A DNA stretch of 64,000 nt, taken from NCBI GenBank assembly GCA_946894095.1, contig OX335645.2, positions 10,873,001 to 10,937,000 of the forward strand. Direction: 5' to 3'. The notes beneath the pieces were generated by a model that worked only from the letters and a program-made list of their open reading frames with translations, did not search any database and had not been told where the DNA came from. The DNA is from Incurvaria masculella. Taxonomy: Eukaryota > Arthropoda > Insecta > Lepidoptera > Incurvariidae. The stretch's first letter is position 1. Each line of letters starts with the position of its first letter. Positions 53,765 through 64,000 of the stretch are shown piece by piece. The position numbers and the translations under genes were made by a program.

Positions 53765-56700
53765 CTATTCCTCAAGAAAGGAGTCGATGGCAGCGATGGA
53801 GGGCAGGGCATACGTGCCATGGCCGATTCCATCGTTGGGCGGGGCCGGCGCGTCGTCCCGCCGCGGGGACGGCGGCGGCGGCGGCGGAGCGCTCGTCTCC
53901 CGCGGCGCGCTGGCGGCGACCGCCGCGGTCGCCCCGCGCTCCTCCGCCGCGGCGGCGGTGAGCGCGGCGTTGTCTGCGGTGACCGCCGCCAGCGCGCGCT
54001 CCAGCCGGGCCGCACCTGCGCAGTAACACTTTACAATCGTTTGTTTACCCGATGGAAAACCAAATTCCCCATCAATTTCGACACCGTAATCCTCATGTTT
54101 TTCCGAGGCAAAAAAGGAAATATTTTTTTTATGAAAATGTCTAGTTACTGAGATAGTTATGTATTATTTTTTGAAATAATGTTTTCGTCTATAGTAATTT
54201 GACGCGATGTTGTAATGTGCATAAGGAAGGTCATGGCATGGAACTTAGATCCCACGGGGCGTGACAGGCTAATGTCATGACAGTAGGTGTGATATTACCC
54301 ATCCATGTGGAGTTACATACTACATTCCTGCGTTCTTACAGAAAATGAGATTATTTTTACACTAAATTAATAAATGACTTTGTATGGAAAGTCTAACTTT
54401 TTAATTAGAGGATATATAGAAAAAAGTTATTGAACTTTATTGTTTATGTCAATCTCAATAGTCATTCACCAAATGTATTAGCCGTTGCAGCACGAATGAA
54501 TAATGTCGACGTCCCCACTATAAATGTATGAACAGTACCGGCACGCTCGGTGTCGAGGGCGCTGCGCAGCTCGGCCACGGAGCTCTCCCACTCGGACGCC
54601 GAGAACATGGCGCCGTCCCCGCGCGTGCCGCCGCCGCCTCCGCCGCCGCCGCCGCCGCCTCCGCCGCCGCCGCCGCCTCCGCCGCCGCCGCCGCCGCCTC
54701 CGCCGCCTCCGCCGCCGCCGCCGCCGCCGCTCGCCGCACGCAGCTCCTTCAGCTCCACCGACAGGCGGCTGATCTCCTCTGCACACAGCAATCGGCAATA
54801 CGGCTTACTTTAGAACATAGAACACAACCGAACACGATCGAAAGAGCTTTCTTCTGAGAAATGAAATTTTCCTACACTTCAGTTGTAACGCCGAGTTTAT
54901 TTCCTTCGTACGAAAAATGCTCCTTATTCAAGAAGATTCTTTGAAAATGGATCAAGAAGATTCTGAGCACATTTGGTCCTCAGCACAGCCACCCATGCCA
55001 TTTTTAAAAAAAAAAAGATCGAAATCTAATTACATATTTTTTTTACCCTGCGGTGGGAGAGATCCAATTTAATATAAAAACAAAATTTGGACAGTTTTAA
55101 AACAGTTTTGGGAATTAAAAAAACCAGGATGTCCAGGAGGAAAGAAGTTAAAAAAACCAGGATTATGATAACTATTGATAGAAATATTTGATTTATTTAT
55201 GCGGAAATAATGTTTATCAAAATGCAGCACCGTAGGCGGCGTGCAGGTCGGCGGCGGTGTGGCGCAGCTCGGCGTCGGCGAGGCGCCGCTCGCGCGCATG
55301 CGCCGCCGCCGCGAGCCGCGCGCGCTCGCGCAGCTCCGCGCCCGCGCCCGCCGCACGTTCCACGCGCCGCAGCTCGCCCTCCAGCCGCTGTGCGGACCTG
55401 CGCCCAACCACTTTCATTTTATTTGCGAATAGTTTACAGTGTTAAAATTTAACATGACACAAAATAAAGCTCAGCAAAGTAAAATTAATTAATATCTGAC
55501 GCCAATTCCTGACTACTACAATAACAGTTTTTGCTAGAATTAAAAAAAATTCAAAGCTTATATGTACACTAAAATTCAGAGTGAGGATACTAACTTTATC
55601 CTTCATCGTCCTACATGGATTATCTCCGGACTTTTTATTTATTTATTAAATCAGCAGTCATATGGTAGTAAACTACACATGAAATTGTCATTCAGATTAC
55701 ATTTAAGATACATTGCGTCTAACAAGACCTAGAACATAGCAGTAAACCGAGGTTTAGAGCGGACTAAATAATCTAATGAATCACATTTGCTAATAAATTG
55801 TGCTTGAGCTCATCTATCCCGTTTATGGAAACACCCAGGTCATTCAAACGTGCGGTGGCAGAACAACAAAAAAGTCTTCACCTTTCCTGCAGTTCCAAAC
55901 AAATCTCAGATCATACCAGAATCAGGTGTTAATAACCAACGTGTGCATCGGATTTACATAAGGACCTTATAGAAAAAGATCCTACTAATGAAATCGATAG
56001 TATTTATTTATTGCATTTTATTTAAGAGAATTAACAGTGGTAACATAAGTACATACGAACACATTCAAACATTATAAGACATATTGTTTATGCTTATGCT
56101 AAATTAGACAATTTTAAGCATATTACCATCCAGCGAGCATGGAAGGACGGAAGAAGAGAACTCATACGTGTGGCGGCAACAGCATAGCCGTAACTTACTC
56201 GAAAACTTCTAACTGACCCAGCTGTCACCTAAATTGGCGTTTACGGCAAACCGATCGACTGGCGTTTTCAAATGTATGGAGAAATTGAAGAGCGCGCGCA
56301 GTGGGGGTTAAGCGAACTACCATTTGCGAGTCCGAGTTTGATTTGACAGCTTACTCAACGTTGCCGTAAATACGTCGACGTTGCCATTTACGCCGACTCC
56401 GCGTTTTCATACAAATCGGAAGTCCGAGTTTGACTTTGACAGCTTGAAGAAGTAAAACGACGGAATATCTTGTAACAACTTGTAAGGGATCTAGGCGACA
56501 GCTGGGACTGTTGGGCAGTTAGTTCGCTTACGCATTCGGAACAAGCAACCTAGTGTTCAGGGAACTTCTTGCCTGTTCTTACGTGTCGTTGGAACTGGAA
56601 AAAAACATTCACACACTTCCGTCCTTTCACACTCGCTGTTTCCAAGCACCGACCGAACACAATAGGAACAACTTCGGATGATTATAGCCCATGGAGGTGA

Positions 56701-59691
56701 AGCACCTCCATGTTATAGCCACATTCTTTCCTTCTAGGCAAATGCAAGGAATACGAGGTCACGTTGACATCACTCGCGGTGAGAACAGACACCTACTTCA
56801 TTTGTCACATATCGGCGAAGATCACGATGACGCATAGCTTCATACACGCATTCTAGACCATGGAGTTTCTAGACACGTTTTTGCCAATTTCGCTGCAGTA
56901 CATTACATTTTCCCCAAAGAGCTTGGATCGTTGGATAGTATGCTCCCCATAATATTTTGTTCATAGCTTCACACACAAATAAATGGATAACAATTATTTT
57001 TTGTCTTTGAAACAAAAGACGTAGAACAAAAAGTATTGTCATACTTTAATGTTATGTGTGGAACACTCTAGGTCTTCGTTCTCTTTGTATTCAAAACAAA
57101 TAAAAAAAAAAACAAAACATTTTTATTTTGTGTACATAATCACCCCCTTTCGCCTTTGGCTACTGAATTCTGTACACCGTGCAAGTTTTTTATCAGAATC
57201 CAAAATTGTACCTAAACGTGTAAAACGTATTATATCGTTTCCGAGATGCAGTTTACAAATAAAAACCAAATACATTACCTTGCGTTAAACTCTAATTTGA
57301 AAGTAACTCGATTTAATTCGCAGGAAAACATATCAGTAATTTATTTCAAAGTTTTAAATGTATTATTGCACAGCGCAAGAGGGTATTTTCGTAACTAAAA
57401 TTCGGTTTTTGTTATGCAAATGAGGTAGACAACACTGGAGAGTGGAGGTGGATATTTTGGTAAGAAGTTCTGTGGATAGAAACACACACACGGCCTGGGG
57501 GCTACACAGGAAGCTAACACGAGAAGTTCTCGCATGGAAAACCGTCAAACGTCCAAATATATACCTATTTTTTTCGATATAGTGACGACTCTTTATCTTC
57601 TTCTTGCTCAGTAAATTTAAAGAAGGTTAGAACGAAATTCTTCAAAATTCGAAATATATTTCTTACCTACACTAAATGCATTCAGGAAAACTGAAATATT
57701 AAAAATATTACATTCCATGTTACTTGAAATGAAATTGTTGCATGAAAGTAATTTATTCTTACTTGGTTCTCCATTGGTGAAGAGATTATAAGCATATGAA
57801 AAAAAAACTCTTTTTTTAGGTGACTGAACATGGATAGCGAACACCAACTGACAGGTATTATGACAGATATTAGCTAGGGACGGGTCGATCGCGAGATTTT
57901 CGCGACCCGGGTCTGACCGATAGACCCGGAAATTGAACGGGTAATTTCGACCCGTTCGGCCATTCGTTATTATTTTCTGGTGTGATTAAATTGTACTCGA
58001 GCCTTACGAGCGTGCCTCCTCGGTGGCGCGCGCCGTGCGCTCGCTCAGGTCGGCGAAGGCGGCGCGCTGCGCGGCGAGTTCGGCGCGGTGCGCGCGCGCG
58101 GCGTCCAGCTCGCGCCTCGCACTAACCAGCTGCCCGGACGCCTCGACCACGCGCGCCTCCAGCAACACCTTCTCTCTCTCCTGCACGACAACCACTCGAA
58201 TTGTACTCGACTCTTACGAGCGTGTTGGTCCGGGGTTGGTCCCATCGAATTGAATAAAACTTTGCCGAAGCGGGAATAACATTTTCTCCGCTGCCAGGTG
58301 TTGTGTGGGTTCCAGAACAAACATAATGCAAGTTCGTCCCTCTGCATTTTTTATGCAGTTTCCAGTGCCTGTCATAAGAGGCAACTAAGGGATTCGTCGT
58401 TCGTAGCTCGGAGTCCACGTATAACCTGTGTTGCCTTCCCCTTCCTCACTTACTAGGTGGTAAATCTTAACCCGTGATGGTATTTACCATCCTATTGAGC
58501 GATCGGTGGTCGAAACGTTCCATAACCGGAAAGGAAAATTGTCCAAATTTTCCATCTACATAAAAATATTTCAATGTTGCCGCGTAAGGAAGTAGCCAAT
58601 GTAACGAAGGTGTTGGGCTAATATCATGACTGTTGGTGTGTTATTAAGGTTATTACCCATCGTTTTTCATTTTCATAAAAAAGAGCTTAAAGGGAGGGGG
58701 CAGTTGTACATATGTTTCAATCTGAAACATGAAGTTAACCGTATTCTCAATTAAATTGCACGAAAATATAAGACGATACTTGACACACTGACTTGACATA
58801 ATATATGACACACTGGGTGATTAACCCCAGTTTTCACCACCGCCAGTTACCTGAAATCCGATAAGTAACTTAAGTAATTTGTATGGTGTAACCGAAAAGT
58901 AACTTTGGGATTTTTGTAGCTGGAGGATGGTGGCAACGGGCGTAAGTCCGGGCTCACAGCACGCCATGGAAATTAAAATGACTAGGTAAGTACTGAATGC
59001 AACATTACAACGATTTCGAGCTGAGAACGCGTCGCGGTGAGGTCGTCGTGAGTAGCGGAGAGGGAGGCGCAGAGCTGCTGGGTGCCTGCTACCGCCGCGG
59101 CCGCCTCCGCACGCGCCTCCGCCGCCCCGCGCTCCGCCGCCTCGCGCTCCGCCGCCGCCCGCTCCGCGCGGCTCGCCTCCGCCGCCAGCGACTCGCGCAG
59201 CTGCGACACCGTTTTCTGCCACCGCCACCGATTGTCAAGCAAATACATACTCCCACCTTCTAAACTGTTATTCATAATAACGTGAGTGGCTAACATCGTC
59301 GTTCCGAGATAACCAGTCAGAACTTCATAGAAAAAAATAATTAGGAAGCACGAACTAGTGCTAAAAAACAAAATTGAGAAATTCAGCTGACTTGAGCGAA
59401 CTCACTCGAGATGCAAGAGCGCTTTATTTAAATAGGTCCCAGACCTGTGTGTACGCCCACACTTAAACTCAGGACCGGAATTAACAGGCTTATCCGCTTG
59501 ACTATGGAATGTGTCATCTTTTAACTTAAAAACCACTTACCCTTTTTAATATAAGATGTATCCGTAAATATTGATGGCCAATCTAAAAGAAGCGAGTAGG
59601 TACATTGATTTCTTACATTTTGTAGCTGTAAATCACCAATGATCTTGAGGAATTGCTGCTCGAACACCTCAAAATCTGCCTTTACGTTCAT
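53765..59691 (-). CDS. Coiled-coil protein with a 34-residue glycine tract, six exons
   Basis: Exons: 59691-59617, 59215 to about 59009, 58180-58008, 55397-55231, 54778-54539, 54015-53765. Phases close to 370 residues; the exon 2 donor is uncertain (GTAATG at 59008 or GTTGTA at 59011, both in phase). The N-terminus reads MNVKADFEVFEQQFLKIIGD. Exons 2-5 are dominated by Ala/Glu/Arg/Leu heptads (QLRESLAAEASRAERAAAER, LSVELKELRAA), so a long coiled coil is expected. Exon 5 holds 34 consecutive glycines (codons between 54628 and 54717). Exon 6 ends in a Pro-rich stretch and ALPSIAAIDSFLEE. There is no signal peptide, membrane segment or enzyme motif. I do not recognise the family; centrosomal or scaffold roles are possible but unproven. 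Confidence 0.8.
54205..54325. repeat. Interspersed repeat, family B, short copy
   Basis: AAGGAAGGTCATGGCATGG, GGGCTAATGTCATGACAGTAGG-like and TTACCCATCCATGTGGAG blocks, in intron 5 of the coiled-coil gene. Confidence 0.5.
56217..56515. repeat. MITE, family E, best-preserved copy
   Basis: Starts CCCAGCTGTCACCTAAATTG and ends GATCTAGGCGACAGCTGGG, imperfect inverted ends. The internal segments CGGCAAACCGATCGACTGGC and CGGAAGTCCGAGTTTGACTT match 13349-13640 in reverse. Confidence 0.7.
57881..57956. repeat. Three consecutive GGGT/ACCC stem-loops
   Basis: Arms CGGGTCG/CGACCCG (57881-57909, with an inner TCGCGA/TCGCGA pair), CCGGGTCT/AGACCCGG (57907-57929) and AACGGGT/ACCCGTT (57936-57956) lie back to back. 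They sit about 50 bp downstream (minus strand) of exon 3 of the coiled-coil gene. Confidence 0.65.
58370..58670. repeat. Interspersed repeat, family B, copy in coiled-coil gene intron 2
   Basis: GAGGCAACTAAGGGATTCG, TACTAGGTGGTAAATCTTAA, GGAAAATTGTCC...TTTTCCATC and GCTAATATCATGACTG blocks in family order. Confidence 0.6.
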
Positions 59692-60009
59692 TTTTCCCTA
59701 AATTGCCTGCTAAATTTCATACAGAGACCTTTTAAACTTATTTTTATGCATACAAGTGTTAGTTCAATAAATTTACAATTTACAATGCCAAGCGAAATGC
59801 TCCCGCCAAAAATAGAGCTGTCATGTTAAACATTCGAAATTCAAACGCAGTCATTATTGGCAGGCAATTTTGGCGAAAAATATGCGTTCGAAATTCAAAT
59901 TTCAATGACTTGTGATATGAAATTTGATAACTCGTAAAAAAAATCTGTTTATGAAAAAACAAAGAGATGCAGACACAGATATTTGTTGCTTGATATCATA
60001 TACCAAACA

Positions 60010-60097
60010 TAAAGTAAAGTGGTTTTCAAATGATTAGTAAACAACGTTTGTATTGGAGGCGAAATTTTCTGATGCTTACGGTACGGGCCCCACCTTA
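60010..60097. repeat. One end of an F2-type TTAA MITE
   Basis: AACGTTTGTATTGGAGGCG, AAATTTTCTGATGCTTACGG and a final CCACCTTAA match the right side of 42789-43127. Confidence 0.6.
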
Positions 60098-60224
60098 AAT
60101 ATGGGAGATATCGATTGTAGACAGATTTAAATGCGGGGGGTAGCACTATTACTTATTCTGTGGCGGCTGAGCCACGGCCAAGGCAAATGTAGGCAAAATT
60201 GGGCTCACTGCATTATCTCAGTGT

Positions 60225-60430
60225 ATGTGTCATGATATTAGCCCAACAACACACAACATATGAATTAAATGCCAAGTTGGGACTTTCATTATATTGCACA
60301 TCTAAATTGTACTGGATGGAGAACAGGGACAAGTTTTGTGGTCACTTCGACCATGGTTAATTCAATTCAATGGTATCAACCCGAATGAGATTAACCGTAC
60401 TACCAAGTGAGTAACGATCTAAGTAAGTCA
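60225..60430. repeat. Interspersed repeat, family B, degenerate copy
   Basis: ATGATATTAGCCCAACAAC, TGTACTGGATGGAGAACAGG and TCACTTCGACCATGG blocks in the same order as the 22195 and 51335 copies. Confidence 0.5.
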
Positions 60431-61100
60431 AATCTTTGTGCTGTTTGGGTTCCGGCATGTAAAAAGAATACAATTGTTTTTTTCTGAATTATTTAAATAC
60501 AATGTCTCCGGAACTTTTAGTCGAGAAAACCGCGTTGATAACCGCTATAAAAACGTATTTTTCGACTGAACGATTCCTAATTTTAATTTCCAAGAATATA
60601 CACCCTGTTGCCGCTTCGACAATCTCTATAATACAATGCAACCTAACGTTATGTGGCAAGAACTTTAACTAAGAGCAAATATCTTCACATCCGCAGACAG
60701 GATAACGTTCATCCACCCGTTTTATCATTGTCTCTACATTTTGTTTTTAAGTTCTAAATCCTAGGATCGGCTTGTATTGCCATATGGATCATTGTGCATT
60801 GTTCGTGGTGACCGCGTTTTAACGAAACTTGAGGTCTACCCCAGCTAGTTACAAGAAAGATACAAGAAAGTCATAAGTTAAAAATAAAAACATCCAGAAT
60901 AACATTATTATTTTCACAAGAAAAATCTCAAAGGATCCAATCTAGCGAAAGCAAGGCCGCGTGATGCTAACCTCATTACCTTCCTAATTTGCAAATTGAA
61001 ATATGTCAATTTTCATCACTTCACTCGCTAAGCAGTGGGCGTTCTTTGAATACTAAGGCCCCGTCTGCGGAGGGATTCGATGTGTCTGAGAGAGCTCCGG
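60431..61100. other. Spacer upstream of the TATA promoter
   Basis: No element or exon recognised. GC content rises from about 61030. Confidence 0.35.
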
Positions 61101-61108
61101 GCGCCCCC

Positions 61109-61239
61109 TATAAAGCGCCCTCCGTTCTCTGTCGGGAAGCACTCTGCTTTGTTCTGCTGCTGACGGTACGTACGGTCGGCTACCAAAGTAGCGTCTGATA
61201 AACACCAACGTGCGTGATCCTAGTGTTGTATTGAAAGAG
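61109..61239 (+). promoter_or_regulatory. TATA-box promoter and noncoding first exon of an unseen plus-strand gene
   Basis: TATAAA at 61109-61114 sits in GC-rich sequence. About 30 bp downstream a transcript could start (near 61140), and the exon would end at a consensus donor, GAG|GTAAGTACG at 61239/61240. There is no ATG in between, so it would be 5'UTR. No downstream coding exon was found before the window ends. Confidence 0.45.
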
Positions 61240-63050
61240 GTAAGTACGTAAAACCAGATAAGTAACTATGACGAAAAAAAATTTAAAAAAAATTCAAAGA
61301 TAATTTTACATGATAATAATATGCACATGTCCGGTTTGGTATGGAATATTGAACGCTCGTGATGTGATCAGATTACATATTCAGTAATGAAAGATTTTTT
61401 TAATGATATAGATTTCCAATTTTTTTCTTTTCTAACACACTAAATAGTCTGCTCTAATATAGAGGCAAGACGCGCCCTATCAACGCAGTGGTAATCGGTA
61501 CACTTCAAAGGGCGGCACTGATAGAAAAATTACCCTCCGCTGCCTCCTACCTACGGCCATCGACGGCTGATACCTACGGCAAATCTGTTTAGCCCTACAC
61601 TTCGATACTGCACCCTCATCGCGGAAAACGTTGAACGTACAGAGCTGTCATTTGTTTTTAAAGAGAAAAGAAAAGTGTAATGTGATTATTCTTTCGTCGC
61701 ATTCCCGAAAGAATTAGGTGCCTTCCCGTTGAAAATTCCTATTGATTTATGAAGTGGTAATGAACGAAAACTTGAAACATTGAATAATTTAATAAAACAA
61801 TTAACACTTAATTTTGCGTTTATCAGTTCACAAATGTGTTACTTATACGCGACCCTATTGACTGGTACAATAATAAAGTTGTTTTTTCTCAAAATCAACG
61901 AGTTCGATTTCCGGCTACATATTTAAAAAAATCTAATAAGCAATTTTAATGTTCGTCCAAATCGGCCCAATAAATCCTTTGAGTGTTTTTCGCTATTTCT
62001 TATAGTTTCGTGTTTGACCAATTTTAAAAATTCTTTTAGTCTACCATGCTAAGAAAATTAAAATTGTTTCGTTAATTCGCTGTTTGAGTGATTCTCTCAA
62101 TTTCATATAAGAGAAAATTTGTTTTTATAAAAAAAACATAAAACAAATAACAATAGTACAATTTCACATTAATTAAACAATAATCCAATAAAAAATTACA
62201 AATGTGTAAATAAATAGTTATAAACAGAAAGAAATAAAAAGATAAGCATGAGATGTGCAATCTTTGATGAGGTGAGAATTAAGAAGAGGTTGTTTTCTTG
62301 TTGGATAACTCCTTCCGACATGAAGTAAACAAACACAATGACAAGATAGGAAAATATCAAGCAATTTGGTATTAGGTAAATAAAAATAAAGATAATTATG
62401 TCAAACTAAATGGTCTGTTCTTATAAGTAAATTTCTTTTTTTAAACCCTAATTTAGAATAAAATCTTAATAGGAATTTCTTAAACCTATTTCGACTTAAC
62501 ATTTTCGAAGTCATACTTCGTTTGTTTGGTGTATAAAATAAATGTTTATTAAGAAATAGCTTATAATTGAAAAAAAAATATTGAATAAGAAATAATTTTA
62601 TTTACATAATTTACTATTAATTATAAGTACTTAATATGTTTGCTGCATTAAGAAACCGCATAGCTTTGATGTCCACATTTATTGTATTTTTATGGCCCAT
62701 CTATTTTATAGCAACATAACTACATATTTCCATTTGACACGACAAACCAACGAGCGGTTAAAATTTCAAAGAAACAGCAACATATTACAGCCCTTTGAAG
62801 TTATAATAAAACACTTCGTAGCTTGGGTGTCATTTTATTCGTAATAATGATGTTTCAAACATCCAAGTTCAATGTTATTTACTATTTGTGTAAGGAAAAA
62901 CATATTTCGGACTTTAACCAACATCGGGCAAAACTGTAACGATAAACTAATACAATTCTCAGAATGATGCCTTCATGCCAAATATGGCACATTATCAAGC
63001 TCTTAACTAAGTGAAGTGGCAGGATTTTTTGAATCCTGAATTTCATCTCA
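61240..63050. other. AT-rich stretch, presumed intron
   Basis: Dense stops, no recognised exon or repeat. It would be intron 1 if the promoter call is right. Confidence 0.35.
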
Positions 63051-63098
63051 TACTAATAACTAATACTAATACTAATACTAATATTAATACTAATGACT
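63051..63098. repeat. (ACTAAT)n microsatellite
   Basis: Roughly seven imperfect ACTAAT units directly before the first recognisable LINE codons. Confidence 0.75.
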
Positions 63099-64000
63099 AA
63101 TTGGGACGAAACTTTAGGTAATCTGAGCGTGGACGAGGCTGTTGACATATTTTATAAAACTCTGAACAACCTTATCAACTTGTTTGTGCCCCGCCGAACT
63201 GTGTCCGGTTCGACAAGATATCCTCCCGGGTATACTAAACCATTGCTTTAGGTTATCAAAGAAAAACTTAAATTTCACAATAAATGGAAAATATATAAAA
63301 ACCAATCTGATTACCAAGTATTTAGTTATTTAAGGAAAAGGGAAGGACGTATGGAAAGAGAATGTCATAGATATTTCATTGAAAAAGCCGAAATAAACAT
63401 TAGACGCAACCCCAAATATCTCTGGACTTTCATAAAATCTGTTCACTCTCACAACGATATACCAGATATAATGAAGTAAAATGGAGAATCGTTTACTGAT
63501 GGCTCTGACATATGCAATAAATTTAACGTTCATTTTAACTCTGTATTTGAGCCTAGCTCTTCAACTCCACTTCTGCTGGATCTTGACAACACACACTCAT
63601 ACACCCCCCTTTCACTTGGAACAGTGCTAGTAACACTTGATATGGTTGCAAAATTTTTAAAACATGTCAATGTAAATAAGGGTGCTGGGACTGATGGCAT
63701 TCATCCCCTTGTCATATCAAAATGTGCAACTGCTTTGGCATCTCCCATAACATGTTTATTTAAGAAATCTCTCGAATCCGGTTATTTTCCGAAGAAATGG
63801 AAAGAGGCTTTAATTACACCCATCCCCAAAGGAAGTCAAAAGGATGATATTAAAAACTATAGACCAATATCTAAGTTATGTGTTTTTGGCAAGATTTTAG
63901 AAAAAAATATTACTGAACAAATAACATTTGAAGTATGTCGACTTATCTCGCCAAATCAACACGGTTTCTTTAGAGGCCGTAGTGTGGACAAAAATCTCGT
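63099..64000 (+). mobile_element. Jockey-like LINE, 5' truncated, with two in-frame stops, cut by the window edge
   Basis: One frame carries the region before and into a Jockey-type reverse transcriptase. Blocks are KYLWTFIKSVHSHNDIPDI, NKGAGTDGIHPLVISKC, GYFPKKWKEALITPIPKG, NYRPISKLCVFGKILEK and SPNQHGFFRGRS. The frame is interrupted by TAG (63249-63251) and TAA (63477-63479) but is otherwise open to 64000. The endonuclease is absent upstream and the RT active site would lie to the right of the window. Confidence 0.88.

Noticed and set aside
54524..54857. Plus-strand poly-Pro, poly-Ala or poly-Arg ORFs across the GC repeat
   Set aside because: They are the antisense frames of the poly-Gly exon, whose splice sites and phases fit the minus-strand gene.

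Overview
The window is nuclear DNA of an insect, most probably a moth or butterfly. AT-rich introns and spacers surround short GC-rich exons with GT-AG borders. The same interspersed repeats recur many times: Ty3-type, LINE, mariner and SINE-like elements, and several MITE families. The best protein matches are insect genes. Five protein-coding genes can be assembled by eye from splice sites and closed reading phases. Family matches come from recall, not from a database search.

Layout. Positions 1-4770 hold a possible 3' end of a plus-strand gene and a decayed LINE. A two-exon ENY2/e(y)2 gene (6430-5198, minus) follows. A Ty3/gypsy element (6671-11035) with identical 104-bp LTRs has inserted about 240 bp upstream of its start codon. 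After a repeat-rich spacer comes an intronless C2H2 gene resembling ZNF341 (14763-16133, plus). Next is a complete six-exon ninaA-type cyclophilin (18429-22726, plus). Convergent to it is a 26-exon alpha-2-macroglobulin/TEP/CD109-family gene (48464-25067, minus; 1448 residues). This protein lacks the thioester motif and ends in a GPI-anchor-like tail. A six-exon coiled-coil gene with 34 consecutive glycines (59691-53765, minus) follows. Then come a TATA-box promoter with a noncoding first exon (61109-61239, plus) and a Jockey-like LINE running off the right edge.

The genes share no obvious pathway: ENY2 acts in transcription and mRNA export, the zinc-finger protein is a likely transcription factor, NinaA is an ER chaperone for rhodopsin, and the TEP-like protein is probably an extracellular membrane-anchored protein.

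The most unusual theme is local exon copying. In the TEP-like gene, exon 8 sits in a roughly 180-bp tandem array with at least two extra phase-compatible copies. Exons 5, 2 and the bait-region exon 14 have decayed tandem copies. Exon 24 has an inverted copy fused to a LINE 3' end. In ninaA, a 139-bp inverted copy of exon 3 with its flanking intron lies in intron 1.
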